DNA from: Chloroflexota bacterium
GTDB lineage: Bacteria; Chloroflexota; UBA5177; JANWHV01
Length of the DNA stretch: 6,447 nucleotides
Direction of reading: 5' to 3'
NCBI GenBank assembly: GCA_025924845.1
Contig: JAICHN010000300.1
Span: forward strand, 1 to 6,447
The position numbers were made by a program, and so were the translations under genes. Positions 5,645 to 6,447 of the stretch are shown in pieces. Position 1 is the first letter of the stretch. Each line of letters opens with the position of its first letter. The notes under the pieces were generated by a model, which worked only from the letters and a program-made list of their open reading frames with translations, did not search any database and was not told the DNA's origin.

Positions 5645-5650
5645 TACAAT
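5645..5650 (+). promoter_or_regulatory. possible -10 element for the NurA-like gene
   Basis: TACAAT ends 10 bases before ATG 5661, so transcription would begin about 4 bases ahead of the start codon, giving a very short or absent leader. No -35 box is evident. The competing feature is AAGGA (5653-5657) just before ATG 5661, which could be a ribosome site on a longer transcript. Confidence 0.25.
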
Positions 5651-5660
5651 GCAAGGATGC

Positions 5661-6447
5661 ATGGGCGCGAGTCCGCGCTTGGACGAGGACGGGGGACGGT
5701 TGATCGAGCCCGAGAGCCACAGACTACTGCGACGCGAGATCGCCGACCGGATGCGGGCGGATCGAGCGGTGCTGGATGTGCTGCGCGAGGAAATTCGCAC
5801 GTTGCTGACCGGCACGAGGCGAATCCAACCCAGGACCACTACCGCGATCTCGCTGGTGGGCACGGACGGCGGGAATAACCGCCTGCAATTTGATCCATTT
5901 CTGGTCCAGCTTATTCGCGTCGTCGACTCGGCCAACAATGAGTACTGTCTAGAGGCTATCACCCCGACCACGAGCACGACTGCCCTGAGCGCCCGCCAGT
6001 TCGATCACCCTGATGGATCGACCAGCCTCGGCAAGATGATGACCTATCTGGGAGTGTCACGACTCTCAGACCTTAGCCCGATGATTCGATCGGACGGCGA
6101 TCGACGACCACCCAGCCCGAGTTGGGTTCAGGTATACCGAGAACTGGTCGAGTGGGCCACGCTGTTTTCCATCGTGCGCGAGAAGGATTTTGGTACCGAT
6201 ACGCTTATCGTCTTCGATGGCCTCCTGCGCAGTAAAGTCTTTTCGCGCGACCTATTCGCGAGGTACCTCAACGGTATTTCCGAGGCTATCGCGACCCAGC
6301 ATCGCCATAACCGCCGCCAGATCTTTCTGGTCGGCGTGGCCAAGGGCAGTAAGGTGCTTGAGCGGTACCGCCTGGCCATGGCGATCGAAGGAGTGCTGGC
6401 GACGGATTATCCCGCGTTCGTGGAGATTCCGCGCGAGATCGAGGAGA
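5661..6447 (+). CDS. NurA-domain nuclease-like protein, N-terminal part (3' end outside window)
   Basis: The frame is open from ATG 5661 to the window end, giving 262 residues without a stop. An N-terminal helical region (about 15-50) precedes SLVGTDGGNNRLQFDPFLVQ (64-83). This matches the first NurA motif, a strand ending in D-G-G/S with a metal-binding Asp (D69). LIVFDGLLRSKVF (182-194, D186) resembles the second motif DGSL, and IFLVGVAKGSKVLERY (221-236, K228) the conserved lysine strand. NurA is a 5'-3' exonuclease and endonuclease that works with the HerA ATPase in double-strand-break end resection. It is best known in archaea but also present in some bacteria. AAGGA lies 3 bases before ATG 5661; in-frame ATG 5649 is an alternative with no ribosome site. 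HerA, if present, lies beyond the window. Assignment rests on motif pattern only. Confidence 0.65.
   Translation, partial: MGASPRLDEDGGRLIEPESHRLLRREIADRMRADRAVLDVLREEIRTLLTGTRRIQPRTTTAISLVGTDGGNNRLQFDPFLVQLIRVVDSANNEYCLEAITPTTSTTALSARQFDHPDGSTSLGKMMTYLGVSRLSDLSPMIRSDGDRRPPSPSWVQVYRELVEWATLFSIVREKDFGTDTLIVFDGLLRSKVFSRDLFARYLNGISEAIATQHRHNRRQIFLVGVAKGSKVLERYRLAMAIEGVLATDYPAFVEIPREIEE

Noticed and set aside
5543..5977. Minus-strand frame of 144 codons opposite the start of the NurA-like gene
   Set aside because: It is antisense to a frame with recognisable nuclease motifs, has Arg/Ser-rich composition, and part of it runs through the palindrome region.

Overview
The window is GC-rich and densely coding. 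It holds eight protein-coding genes, two of them cut by the window edges, plus one probable gene remnant. I see no rRNA, tRNA, CRISPR array or transposase. No single signal names the host. The mix of an ROK repressor with an N-terminal winged helix, an Nramp-type transporter with an N-D-A-G-G first-helix motif, an RraA-family protein and a bacterial NurA-like nuclease, in a high-GC background with AGGAGG-type ribosome sites, fits a Chloroflexota (Thermomicrobia-like) bacterium. That is inference, not proof.

Layout, left to right. 1-333 (+): the C-terminal part of a 16S rRNA G1405-N7 methyltransferase of the ArmA/RmtB/FmrO family, the aminoglycoside-resistance fold. 380-610 (+): a small two-helix membrane protein, possibly cotranscribed with it. 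Facing these, on the minus strand: a HicB-like protein (630-920), preceded by what looks like the last codons of a lost hicA, and a PHP-domain metal-dependent phosphoesterase (996-1745). An intergenic region of about 130 bp then separates the phosphoesterase from a divergent ROK repressor (1877-3085, +). The ROK gene ends tail to tail with an Nramp-related metal transporter (3151-4587, -). A second divergent region of about 200 bp leads into an RraA-family protein (4784-5473, +). A perfect 25-bp inverted repeat follows at 5501-5555, and then the start of a NurA-like nuclease gene (5661 to the window end, +).

How the genes work together: most look like independent one- or two-gene units. The clearest possible link is the ROK regulator and the divergently transcribed PHP phosphoesterase sharing one regulatory region. 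The NurA-like gene would normally be expected near a HerA ATPase gene, but none lies inside the window. The strongest unexplained sequence signal is the long perfect palindrome between the RraA-family and nuclease genes. No intergenic stretch exceeds 300 bases; the two longest (4588-4783 and 5474-5660) are described in the entries.
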